This document shows, piece by piece, positions 1-7,262 of a stretch of 7,832 bases of DNA. The notes under the pieces were generated by a model, which did no database searches, was not told the DNA's origin, and was given only the letters and a program-made list of their open reading frames with translations. The translations under genes were made by a program, and so were the position numbers. Numbering within the stretch: the stretch's first letter is position 1; each line of letters begins with the position of its first letter. Origin of the DNA: Moraxellaceae bacterium UBA2032 (lineage in GTDB: Bacteria; Pseudomonadota; Gammaproteobacteria; Pseudomonadales; Moraxellaceae); assembly GCA_002333125.1 (NCBI GenBank), contig DDBM01000186.1, forward strand, positions 977 to 8,808. Direction: 5' to 3'.

Positions 1-249
1 GGTTTACACGACTTACAGCAAGTATATGGTAGCCAATTATGGCGTTGTGCGCGTGGTGTAGAATTAACGCTACGCGGTCATGCAATGCCCTCGCCTACAG
101 TAGGCTTTTTAAATAACAAAGGCTTACAGGCTCTACAAGCAGCAGATGGCAAGGTGCTATTTGCTCACTCAGACTTATCGAGTTATAGCATTTTTGAAGA
201 GGCCGCTTGGTGGGGCTGGCAAGCGGCTAACCGATTAACTCAAGCATGA
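1..249 (+). CDS. FAD-dependent amine-oxidase-like oxidoreductase, C-terminal part (5' end outside window)
   Basis: An open frame enters from the left edge and ends at TGA 247-249, giving 82 residues. The last 35 residues read like the C-terminal FAD-contact segment of monoamine-oxidase/protoporphyrinogen-oxidase-type flavoproteins: a beta strand (KVLFAHSDLS), then a short S-Y-S-x-F-E-E stretch, then a helix (AAWWGWQAANRL). In that family the equivalent strand-loop-helix closes over the flavin and the helix carries a G/A-rich face. An upstream segment (RGHAMPSPTVGFL) fits the strand before it. The Rossmann N-terminus and the substrate domain are outside the window, so the substrate cannot be inferred. 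The gene converges on the BLUF gene with 19 bp between the stop codons. The family assignment rests on the C-terminal pattern alone and is moderate. Confidence 0.55.
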   Translation, partial: GLHDLQQVYGSQLWRCARGVELTLRGHAMPSPTVGFLNNKGLQALQAADGKVLFAHSDLSSYSIFEEAAWWGWQAANRLTQA

Positions 250-268
250 TAGCTATCGGCTTTTTAAG
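242..268 (+). terminator. Weak hairpin plus T-run between convergent genes
   Basis: AAGC (242-245) can pair with GCTT (259-262) around the 10-bp palindrome GATAGCTATC (248-257), followed by TTT at 263-265. It overlaps the stop of the flavoprotein gene and sits in the 19-bp gap before the convergent BLUF gene. The stem is interrupted and short, so this is only a weak terminator candidate for the + strand gene. Confidence 0.3.
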
Positions 269-838
269 TCACGCGGTAATTAATGTAAACGCCGCAAAAA
301 AAGCCACCAATAAACCTACAATAAAAACCCATATATTAGTGTGATTTTTATGTTCAATAGGCACGCTTGCTGCTTGAGCTAACTCTTTTGTATTTAAAGC
401 ATCATCGGCCTTTTGTAACATATCAACCAATTGTTTGGTTGTAGCAAGGTCAAACTGATACGGGTCAAATTTATGTACATTATGCTCACGCAAAAAAGCT
501 CTTACCTCATGGTCAATCGTGGCAAACTTCATTTCCCAACTCGAAAAGCCTGATTTTTCTATAGGTTCAGAAAGCAATACTTTAAGGTCTTTATGGCGTG
601 AGTCGTTTAATAGTTTGCTATGTAACGCATCAATATCCTGTTTAGAACCCTCTAAACATTGAAAAAAACAACCATTACCGTAATACAACGCACCCACCAA
701 ATTATTTTTTTGGTTATTTTTACGTGCCACCTCTAATATTTGTGCAATATTTATATCTACACCCTCTGTTGTTGCAAAGGGTTGAAAAGTCGAGTGACTC
801 GCATAAGCAAATCTGTATAGTTGGTGTGTCATGGTCAT
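269..838 (-). CDS. BLUF-domain blue-light sensor with C-terminal membrane anchor
   Basis: The 189-aa protein has an N-terminal BLUF (FAD-binding blue-light sensor) domain at about residues 6-105. Key residues by comparison with AppA are present: Tyr12 and Ser14 in LYRFAYAS (AppA Tyr21/Ser23), Asn41/42 in the first helix (Asn45), Gln60 in CFFQCLEG (Gln63), and Trp101/Met103 in SSWEMKF (Trp104/Met106). The flavin hydrogen-bond switch should therefore work. A linker of about 60 residues leads to a single hydrophobic segment at about 169-188, right at the C-terminus, so the protein looks tail-anchored with the sensor in the cytoplasm. No enzymatic output domain (GGDEF, EAL, cyclase) is fused. The GAG-containing ribosome site is 2 nt from the first ATG (838) but 8 nt from the second (832), so the true start may be 832 (187 aa). 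It is divergent from the hydrolase gene. Confidence 0.93.
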   Translation of the reverse strand: MTMTHQLYRFAYASHSTFQPFATTEGVDINIAQILEVARKNNQKNNLVGALYYGNGCFFQCLEGSKQDIDALHSKLLNDSRHKDLKVLLSEPIEKSGFSSWEMKFATIDHEVRAFLREHNVHKFDPYQFDLATTKQLVDMLQKADDALNTKELAQAASVPIEHKNHTNIWVFIVGLLVAFFAAFTLITA

Positions 839-887
839 TTCTCATCTTGTGCATTTTGTGATGTATTTTTACCACCATACAATCTTT

Positions 888-902
888 TTTGTACTATACA
901 AA
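888..902. promoter_or_regulatory. Operator-like inverted repeat, copy 1
   Basis: TTTGT-ACTAT-ACAAA; the symmetry extends to TTTTGTA-CTA-TACAAAA at 887-903 (7-nt arms, 3-nt centre). It lies about 50 bp upstream of the BLUF start. A second copy of the same arms with the same spacing lies exactly 60 bp away (948-962). On the minus strand a weak -35/-10 pair (TTGTAT, 16 bp, TATGGT) overlaps this site, so a bound protein could control the BLUF gene. The regulator is unknown. Confidence 0.4.
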
Positions 903-947
903 ACATAAACAAAAGATATATAACTAGGTCATCACACCAACAGAAAA

Positions 948-962
948 TTTGTCTAATACAAA
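948..962. promoter_or_regulatory. Operator-like inverted repeat, copy 2
   Basis: TTTGT-CTAAT-ACAAA has the same 5-nt arms and 5-nt spacing as the site at 888-902, with a diverged centre. A wider 6-bp inverted pair, AGGTCA (926-931) and TGACCT (966-971), brackets it. It lies about mid-way in the 243-bp region between the divergent BLUF and hydrolase genes, where a shared regulator would be expected to bind. Confidence 0.35.
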
Positions 963-1011
963 AATTGACCTCATAAAACAAATGCTTGTCGTTTTTTCAA
1001 AAGAAGATTTT

Positions 1012-1040
1012 TTAAGCATTGCTTAAGCTATGTTTATACT
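1012..1040 (+). promoter_or_regulatory. Candidate sigma-70 promoter with inverted repeat over the -35
   Basis: A good -10 hexamer, TATACT (1035-1040), lies 17 bp after TTAAGC (1012-1017), a weak -35. The -35 is the left arm of a perfect inverted repeat TTAAGC-ATT-GCTTAA (1012-1026), so a repressor or activator binding there would act on this promoter. It would start transcription about 35 nt ahead of the hydrolase ATG (1082). The ribosome site GAGAGA (1070-1075) follows. Confidence 0.4.
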
Positions 1041-1081
1041 TTAGAACTTAAAACCTAACAATCTACATTGAGAGAATAATA

Positions 1082-2320
1082 ATGCCCTACACGCCAAGCC
1101 CCCTCGCCCAAGAATTAAAAAACCTCGAACAACAAGGCGATTACCTCGCACTTATTGCAACACTCAAAGGGCAACTACAACAAAATAAACGCACTTTTGC
1201 CGACCCTTATGTTAAAGAATGGATTGGCAAACGCTGGCGTAATCTGTTTATTCAAGCCGCAGTACAAGACAAACACGCCGTGAAAGTCGCCTCTAAAAAA
1301 TTAAGTATTGGTAAAGATAAACGCAGCTCTGAGCAAAAAATTGCCGAACGCTTTTTAAAAGGCGACCATTTAAACGAATGGTCTATTGCTATGCCAACAG
1401 CGCAAGGCAACAATCAAATTGATGACACCTTAATTTTTTGCCCTGGTTTTATTAACGGTTTATTGCCTGCTCATGCCTTTTCGCAAGAGTTTCCTCAATT
1501 AGAACAAGAATATGGCTGGAAGATTTTTCAGGCTGACGCTCACCCTATGCGTAGCTGTGAAGCCAATCACCAAGATTTATTAGATGCCATTTTAGAAGGT
1601 AAAGGTTTTCAGTCTAACCCTGGTGCGGCAAGCGACCAATTTAGAACACCCATTGCACCCGATAACGTCTTTTTGATGGGTTATAGCAAAGGCGCACCCG
1701 ATATTTTAAGCACCTTAGTCCATCATCACGACAAAATTGGTTCTAAAGTGAAATGTGTGGTGACGTGGGCAGGTGCGATTGGTGGCTCTTATATGGCTGA
1801 TAACTTTTACGAGTTAATTAAAAATGCCGATACCAATTTATTAACAAGCCGTTTGCATGACTTCTTACAACTGCTAGCACCCAATGTCACTCGTAAAGGC
1901 TCGTTACGACGTTTAAATGAGTACGATATTAAAGGCGGTGTACATAGCTTAACCACCAAAGCACGTGCCGAATTTTACCAACAATATCATCAATTTTTAG
2001 ATGAGTTAGATATTCCGATTATTAATATTACTTCCGCTACCACTGCCTTAGAAGTACCTACCTTTCAAATGGCCGATTGCCTTAACTTAACGCGCTTTGA
2101 CGGCAATAATGATATGCAAGTGACTCAAGAGCAAGCCAAAATTAAGCTTCCTATGGCGACTCATGCGGCCATGTTGCATGGTCATCATTGGGATATTTCG
2201 TACCCACCGTTTCCGCGTGCTGTGCGTATGACATCGCCTAACTTAGACCACCCCTTTCCGCGCAAAGCGGCCATTATTGCCATTTATCAATTATTAGCCG
2301 AATTAGGTTTAATTGAGTAA
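1082..2320 (+). CDS. Alpha/beta-hydrolase-fold protein of unrecognised family
   Basis: The protein has 412 residues. About 100 mostly helical, charged residues precede an alpha/beta-hydrolase core. The core shows a strand and oxyanion region, LIFCPGFING (118-126), a nucleophile elbow FLMGYSKG with Ser202 (G-Y-S-K-G), a following strand VVTWAGAIGGS (226-236), a late acidic loop RFDGNNDMQV (Asp340 or Asp344) and a C-terminal GHHWD (His368/369). These are in the right order for a Ser-Asp-His triad. No signal peptide or membrane segment is seen, so it should be cytosolic. The function could be an esterase, a lipase or a polymer hydrolase; I recognise no specific family and do not name a substrate. 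The start has GAGAGA 6 nt upstream. It is divergent from the BLUF gene and 81 nt ahead of the hybrid kinase on the same strand, so the two may share a transcript. Confidence 0.8.
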   Translation: MPYTPSPLAQELKNLEQQGDYLALIATLKGQLQQNKRTFADPYVKEWIGKRWRNLFIQAAVQDKHAVKVASKKLSIGKDKRSSEQKIAERFLKGDHLNEWSIAMPTAQGNNQIDDTLIFCPGFINGLLPAHAFSQEFPQLEQEYGWKIFQADAHPMRSCEANHQDLLDAILEGKGFQSNPGAASDQFRTPIAPDNVFLMGYSKGAPDILSTLVHHHDKIGSKVKCVVTWAGAIGGSYMADNFYELIKNADTNLLTSRLHDFLQLLAPNVTRKGSLRRLNEYDIKGGVHSLTTKARAEFYQQYHQFLDELDIPIINITSATTALEVPTFQMADCLNLTRFDGNNDMQVTQEQAKIKLPMATHAAMLHGHHWDISYPPFPRAVRMTSPNLDHPFPRKAAIIAIYQLLAELGLIE

Positions 2321-2339
2321 TCCCTAAACCGTGATTTTG

Positions 2340-2392
2340 TCTATATTCTGTGGTAAGTTGAAAGTTCTTATGAACTTATCATAGAATATAGA
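2340..2392 (+). promoter_or_regulatory. 20-bp leader hairpin ahead of the hybrid kinase
   Basis: Left arm 2340-2359 and right arm 2373-2392 pair over 20 positions in RNA, 18 Watson-Crick and 2 G-U, around a 13-nt loop. An alternative hairpin, AAGTTC-TTAT-GAACTT (2362-2377), uses part of the same right arm and excludes the top of the long stem. No T-run follows, so it is not a normal intrinsic terminator. The stem ends 9 nt before the kinase ATG. A possible promoter, TTGAAA (2358-2363), 18 bp, TAGAAT (2382-2387), lies inside it. It may be an attenuator, a translation-control element, an RNA-processing or stability element, or a DNA operator. Confidence 0.5.
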
Positions 2393-2401
2393 ATTACTAA
2401 C

Positions 2402-4900
2402 ATGGCTTTTTTTCGTCCGCTCCGCTCAATGACTAGCTTAGCTGTTATTGCACTGTGTGTGATTGCAAGTATTACGGTTATCTTGGCTTTTCAGCCACAA
2501 ATTCAACAACAACAACAGCAAATTAAATATCACCAACAACAACAAGCGAGTGATATTAGCGAACGCATTAATAAAACCTTTAATACCATTAGTCAACAGC
2601 TACTTAATTTAACCTATTTAGTCACCGCCTATAGTGATCAACCTACAGTCATCGAAAACAACTTAAAGCACTTACTACGCGCCTCTTCACCCGAGCAAAT
2701 TTATGGCATGGGTGTTTGGTTTGATACAGGGCAATCGCCACACCCTCAACATCCTTTATATGGCCCTTATATTCACTATCAAAAAAATGGCAGCCTAGAC
2801 TTAACTTATGAATGGATGACCGCCAGTTATAATTTTCCTCAGCAAGTATGGTTTAAAGAATTTACTAACGCCAAAGGCAAGCAACACTGTACTGCACCTT
2901 ATTTGGATAACGGCTTAGTTTATGTGAGTTGTGGTCGCTCCTTCCCTATCAATAGCAACAAACCTCAAGGAGTAATTAGCGTTGACCTCGTATTACCTCA
3001 ACTAGAAAGTTTATTACAAAAATATAGCGACCCAGAACACGAATTAGTTTTTATTAGTGATACCCAAAGCAAAAAACTGATTGCTTATCCTTACAGTAAA
3101 ATTTTATTGCATAAGCTCAACTTACAAAAAGAAGCGGCAACAATATTAGATGTTCCTATTAGCCGTATTATGTTACCTCAAGACAAAACATGGCTCCATC
3201 ATCAAGAAGCCTTATCTATAGGTTGGACGATACATGTACTCAGCAAAAAAATATGGTTAGAGCGAGAAATTAATAATATCAATCATCGCTTATATTTATG
3301 GCTGCTTATGATTTGGACATTTGGCATTATTATAGAAGCACTATCGGCTTATACCAACAAACGTATTCGTTTAGCGCAAGATAGCTCCTTAACATGGCGT
3401 AACGCACTAAGTGACGTGGTTCCTGCGGGGATATTTTCTGCTAACTTTAATGGTCAAGTAACGTGGGCAAACCCTGTTTTTACCCAACTAACACAGCAAG
3501 CTCAATTTCCTCACCCTTTAATTGATATTATTTGTTTTGAAGACCAACCTAAATTTAGGCTATTTTGGCATAGGTTTTTTCATGAGGGCAAAACATCAGC
3601 AACTGAGTTTAGACTCAAAACAGGCAGTCATAAATGGGTTTCGTTACGTCTTGCCTTAGCGTCAGGTCATGATAACGAACCCTCTGCTATTGCGGGTGTA
3701 TTAGATGACATTAGCGAACGCAGACGACACGAACAAGAGCTACGTTACGCCAAAGAACAAGCCGAAGAAGCCAGTCGTAGTAAAGGCGAATTTTTGGCCA
3801 TGATGAGCCACGAAATTAGAACCCCGATGAATGGTGTGATTGGTATGTCGAGTTTATTACTCGAAACTAAACTCAATAACGAACAAATCGAGTTTGCCGA
3901 AACCATACAAGGATCGGCGAATATTTTGCTTAAAATTATAAACGATATTTTAGATGTTTCACGCATCGAAGCAGGCAAACTGCCCATCGAAAGCTATGTG
4001 TTTAAAACCGACTCTTTAATTAATGATGTCGTTAATTTGATTACCCCGATTACCGAGCAAAAACACTTACCCTTACATAAAAAAATCGCCCCAAATTTAC
4101 CGTTATTATTGCAAGGCGATGCCGACCGAATTAAACAAGTGCTACTTAACTTACTTAATAATGCGCTTAAATTTACCGAAACAGGCTCTATTACCTTAGC
4201 GGTAGAACTTAATCATCAAGACCAACGTACCGCTACCTTAATCTTTAGCATTATTGATACAGGCATTGGTTTAAGTGATGAGCAACAAAAACGCGTGTTT
4301 CAACCTTTTACCCAAGCCGATAGCTCCACTACACGGCGTTATGGTGGCACGGGTTTAGGTTTAACGATTTGTCGGCACTTAGTTGAGTTAATGGGCGGCG
4401 AAATTCATTGCGAAAGTACCTTAGGCAATGGCTCACGCTTTTGGTTTAGATTACCCTTAGCCTTAGCGAGCGAATCCAATACAAAAAGCAAAACGCCACA
4501 AGAAACCCCCAAACTTAATACCCAAGCCACGGTATTAATTGTAGAAGATAATATTGTAAATCAAAAAGTTGTAGCCAAAATGCTGCAAAAACTTGGCCTT
4601 AATTATGAAATAGCCCAAAATGGCCGTGAAGCAATAGCTAAATTAAGCACCTCAAATTTATTTGATTTAGTGTTGATGGACTGCCAAATGCCTGTAATGG
4701 ATGGATTTGAAGCAACACAACGATGGCGTGAACAAGAAACTCGCTTGGGGCTGACTCGTTTACCTATTATTGCCTTAACAGCGAATGCGATGCAGGGTGA
4801 TGAGGAACGGTGCTTAGATGCAGGTATGGACGGCCATATAGCCAAACCTATTAACTTGCACTCTTTAACGCATCTTTTGGCACAGTGGCTTAAAGCCTAA
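2402..4900 (+). CDS. Hybrid sensor histidine kinase (Cache-like sensor, PAS, HisKA, HATPase, REC)
   Basis: The protein has 832 residues. Order: TM1 (about 11-30); a Gln-rich stretch (31-48); a periplasmic sensor of about 240 residues that looks like a Cache domain (W-F-D-T near 106, W-F-K-E-F near 150, then G-V-I-S-V-D at 190-195); TM2 (about 297-317); a PAS domain (about 328-440) ending DDISERR; a short coiled coil; HisKA with His470 in SHEIRTP; HATPase_c with N box LLNLLNNALKF (Asn587), G1 DTGIGL (619) and G2 GGTGLGL (648). A C-terminal receiver follows with Glu715/Asp716, phospho-acceptor Asp760 (LMDCQMPVMDG), Thr793 and Lys815. No HAMP and no Hpt domain is present, so a separate Hpt protein and response regulator must lie elsewhere. 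The signal sensed is unknown; Cache domains usually bind small molecules. The ATG has no clear Shine-Dalgarno and follows a strong hairpin. No upstream in-frame start exists before a stop at 2354. Confidence 0.95.
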   Translation: MAFFRPLRSMTSLAVIALCVIASITVILAFQPQIQQQQQQIKYHQQQQASDISERINKTFNTISQQLLNLTYLVTAYSDQPTVIENNLKHLLRASSPEQIYGMGVWFDTGQSPHPQHPLYGPYIHYQKNGSLDLTYEWMTASYNFPQQVWFKEFTNAKGKQHCTAPYLDNGLVYVSCGRSFPINSNKPQGVISVDLVLPQLESLLQKYSDPEHELVFISDTQSKKLIAYPYSKILLHKLNLQKEAATILDVPISRIMLPQDKTWLHHQEALSIGWTIHVLSKKIWLEREINNINHRLYLWLLMIWTFGIIIEALSAYTNKRIRLAQDSSLTWRNALSDVVPAGIFSANFNGQVTWANPVFTQLTQQAQFPHPLIDIICFEDQPKFRLFWHRFFHEGKTSATEFRLKTGSHKWVSLRLALASGHDNEPSAIAGVLDDISERRRHEQELRYAKEQAEEASRSKGEFLAMMSHEIRTPMNGVIGMSSLLLETKLNNEQIEFAETIQGSANILLKIINDILDVSRIEAGKLPIESYVFKTDSLINDVVNLITPITEQKHLPLHKKIAPNLPLLLQGDADRIKQVLLNLLNNALKFTETGSITLAVELNHQDQRTATLIFSIIDTGIGLSDEQQKRVFQPFTQADSSTTRRYGGTGLGLTICRHLVELMGGEIHCESTLGNGSRFWFRLPLALASESNTKSKTPQETPKLNTQATVLIVEDNIVNQKVVAKMLQKLGLNYEIAQNGREAIAKLSTSNLFDLVLMDCQMPVMDGFEATQRWREQETRLGLTRLPIIALTANAMQGDEERCLDAGMDGHIAKPINLHSLTHLLAQWLKA

Positions 4901-4906
4901 AGTAGG

Positions 4907-4977
4907 CTTCGACTCCGCTCAGCCAACATAAAACTTATGCTGGAATGAACAGACACGCTCCCTGAGCGGAGTCGAAG
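4907..4977. repeat. REP-like GC-rich inverted repeat between convergent genes
   Basis: Perfect 16-nt arms, CTTCGACTCCGCTCAG (4907-4922) and its complement (4962-4977), enclose a 39-nt AT-rich loop. The arms are 10/16 G+C, far above the surrounding sequence. From memory, arms of this GACTCCGCTCAG type recur as dispersed palindromes in several bacterial genomes, so it is probably one copy of a family. It lies between the stops of the hybrid kinase (4900) and amtB (4994) and may end transcription from both sides, although neither side has a proper T-run. Confidence 0.75.
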
Positions 4978-4993
4978 GGATAAAAACCTTAGC

Positions 4994-6304
4994 TTATTTA
5001 ATATCGTAACCACGTTCTTCGTGAGATACCAAATCTAAACCTTCACGCTCAGCATCATCAGTTACACGTAAGCCTTTTGTAATTCGTGAAGTTATTTTTA
5101 ACAAAACCCACGTTAAAATAGCTGTGTATAAAGCAATCACCACAATACCCAATACCTGAATAGATAATTGACTGCCAATACTGTCATGGCCACTGGCATA
5201 ACCAAAACCCGAAAAAATGCCTAAATTGGGACTACAAAAAATACCAGCCAAAAAAGTGCCTAAAATACCGCCAACACCATGCACAGGAAACACATCTAAA
5301 GAGTCATCAATTTGCAGTGTCTTTTTGATTAATTGCGTCATAAAAAAGCAGATAACGCCTGCCATTAAACCAATGACCAACGCCCCTGCTGGGCCTACTA
5401 CCCCTGCCGCGCCTGTAATTGTGCCTAAACCTGCAATCACACCCGTTACAATACCCAAACCAGACGGCTTACCAAATTTAATCCATTCACAAGCCATCCA
5501 AGCCAATGCGCCTGCCGATGCAGCAATATGCGTTACAAACAAGGCCATACCTGCATTACCATTAGCAGCCAAAGCCGAGCCGCCGTTAAAGCCGTACCAA
5601 CCGACCCATAACATACCCGCACCCATAATAGTCATGGTCAAATTATGAGGCGGCATGGCCACTTTACCAAAACCGTTACGTTTACCTAATACCAAAGCAC
5701 ACACTAAGGCGGCTACACCTGCGGTAATATGAACCACAGTGCCACCCGCAAAATCAATTAAACCATGCTGAGCAAAATAACCACCGCCCCATACCCAATG
5801 AGCCACAGGCACATACACCGCCAATGTCCATAAAGCACTAAATACTAACACCGCAGCAAACTTCATACGCTCGGCAAATGCACCAATAATTAATGCAGGG
5901 GTAATGATGGCAAAGGTCATTTGAAAAGCGGCAAACACGACTTCGGGAATATCGCCTGTCATGCCGTCTTTAGTTAAACCCGACATAAATAAACGCGATG
6001 TTCCACCTAGCCAATTATTGATACCTGCGCCATCGGTAAATGCCAAGGAGTAAAAACCGACTAACCACAGTAAACTAATGAGCGAGCCAATCGCAAAACA
6101 CTGTACCAAAATCGACAATACGTTTTTACTGCGAACTAAGCCACCATAAAAAAGTGCCAAACCAGGTAATGTCATAAATAATACTAAGGCAGTTGCGGTT
6201 AAAATCCATGCCGTATTGCCTGTATCAAGAGCTGTGTCACTCGCCATGACACTAGGAGCTAGGCACAATAAGCCTAAGCCAATAAATTTTGGAAACATCG
6301 ACAT
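4994..6304 (-). CDS. amtB: Ammonium channel AmtB
   Basis: This inner-membrane ammonium channel of the Amt/Mep/Rh family has 436 residues from ATG 6304. A signal peptide (about 1-22, ending SVMA-S) is followed by about 11 membrane segments. All pore residues that I aligned to E. coli mature AmtB fall at a constant offset of 24: Phe131 and Phe239 (gate F107/F215), Trp172 (W148), Asp184 (D160), twin histidines His192 and His342 (H168/H318) and Ser243 (S219). The family signature DFAGGTVVHITAG is present. The cytosolic tail, ending HEERGYDIK, carries the GlnK-contact region. A GTG at 6313 would add three residues but has no ribosome site; GTGAG lies 4 nt before ATG 6304 and 10 nt before ATG 6298, so 6298 is also possible. 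It is the second gene after glnK (68 nt away) and is presumably cotranscribed with it. Confidence 0.97.
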   Translation of the reverse strand: MSMFPKFIGLGLLCLAPSVMASDTALDTGNTAWILTATALVLFMTLPGLALFYGGLVRSKNVLSILVQCFAIGSLISLLWLVGFYSLAFTDGAGINNWLGGTSRLFMSGLTKDGMTGDIPEVVFAAFQMTFAIITPALIIGAFAERMKFAAVLVFSALWTLAVYVPVAHWVWGGGYFAQHGLIDFAGGTVVHITAGVAALVCALVLGKRNGFGKVAMPPHNLTMTIMGAGMLWVGWYGFNGGSALAANGNAGMALFVTHIAASAGALAWMACEWIKFGKPSGLGIVTGVIAGLGTITGAAGVVGPAGALVIGLMAGVICFFMTQLIKKTLQIDDSLDVFPVHGVGGILGTFLAGIFCSPNLGIFSGFGYASGHDSIGSQLSIQVLGIVVIALYTAILTWVLLKITSRITKGLRVTDDAEREGLDLVSHEERGYDIK

Positions 6305-6324
6305 CGTTCTCACGTTTTTTTAGA

Positions 6325-6365
6325 ACTTACGCTTTTATCTCTTACTTTTAGAGCAACTCGTAAGT
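6325..6365 (-). repeat. Stem-loop in the glnK-amtB spacer
   Basis: ACTTACG (6325-6331) and CGTAAGT (6359-6365) are perfect 7-nt arms. Inside them CTCT (6339-6342) pairs with AGAG (6350-6353). It sits just after the glnK stop in the glnK-amtB transcript, where such structures can set the ratio of the two products or mark a processing site. No T-run follows closely, so full termination is unlikely. Confidence 0.35.
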
Positions 6366-6372
6366 CCGATGG

Positions 6373-6772
<400 letters not shown>

Positions 6773-6797
6773 TAATTTTAGCTAAACGCTAAGACGC

Positions 6798-7250
6798 TTA
6801 GTAGCGATCGCGGCCACCGCCGTATCCACCACCGCTATCACGACCGCCGCCACCGCCGCCGCCGCCATCACGACGACCGCCGCCGAAGCCACCGCCATCA
6901 CGACCACCGCCGCCGAAGCCGCCGCCATCACGACGACCACCGCCGCCATCACGACCACCGCCGCCGCCGAAGCCACCGCGACCACCACGTGGACCGCCTT
7001 CTTCTTTTGGACGAGCTTCGTTAACAGTTAACGTACGGCCAGAAATTTCTTTACCATGCAACGCGCTGATTGCTGTTTGTGCTTCTTGATCAGTACCCAT
7101 TTCAACAAAGCCAAAACCTTTAGAACGGCCTGTTTCGCGATCCATAACAACCATTGCAGAGCGTACATCACCGTGAGCAGAGAATACTTGCTCTAAATCA
7201 CCATTGCTTACGTTATAGCTTAAGTTGCCAACGTATAATTTATTGCCCAT
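6798..7250 (-). CDS. Glycine-rich RRM RNA-binding protein
   Basis: The protein has 150 residues. A single RRM domain spans residues 1-80, with RNP2 LYVGNL (5-10) and RNP1 KGFGFVEM (44-51), including the aromatic Tyr6, Phe46 and Phe48 that stack on RNA bases. Residues 85-146 form a Gly/Arg/Asp-rich tail (RGG, RDGGG and GGGFGGG units), ending in RDRY. This architecture matches the bacterial and cyanobacterial Rbp proteins and the plant GRP7 type, often cold-induced and thought to act as RNA chaperones. The start is secure: GAGGAG (7264-7259) lies 8 nt upstream of ATG 7250. A possible small ORF ends inside this ribosome site. The upstream leader carries a 34-bp dyad. Expression may be controlled through this long leader, by analogy with cold-shock genes (inference). 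Confidence 0.95.
   Translation of the reverse strand: MGNKLYVGNLSYNVSNGDLEQVFSAHGDVRSAMVVMDRETGRSKGFGFVEMGTDQEAQTAISALHGKEISGRTLTVNEARPKEEGGPRGGRGGFGGGGGRDGGGGRRDGGGFGGGGRDGGGFGGGRRDGGGGGGGGRDSGGGYGGGRDRY
6813..6998 (-). repeat. GC-rich low-complexity repeat coding the glycine tail
   Basis: Codons for residues 85-146 of the RRM protein consist almost only of GGC/GGT, CGT and GAT with a few TTC. This gives imperfect tandem units coding (R)RDGGG and FGGG. The block is much richer in G+C than its surroundings and could change length by slippage or recombination, keeping the frame because the unit is a multiple of three. Confidence 0.85.
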
Positions 7251-7262
7251 GAAAGGGACTCC

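Noticed and set aside
2410..2428. Partial likeness of CCGCTCA in the kinase start to the REP arm
   Set aside because: Only about 7-8 bases match and they lie in conserved coding sequence; chance is sufficient.
3745..3987. Minus-strand 80-codon frame inside the hybrid kinase gene
   Set aside because: It is antisense to the conserved HisKA domain and is best explained as a shadow; the same holds for 4603-4845 in the receiver domain.
5217..5648. Plus-strand open frame of 143 codons inside amtB
   Set aside because: It is fully antisense to a strongly supported amtB and its product is a low-complexity Pro/Ala-rich shadow.
6825..6980. CRISPR-like regular repeats
   Set aside because: The periodicity is codon repeats for glycine, arginine and aspartate within the RRM protein; there are no unique spacers.
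6782..6988. Minus-strand 68-codon frame rich in Ala and Val
   Set aside because: It is an out-of-frame reading of the glycine-repeat codons of the RRM gene.
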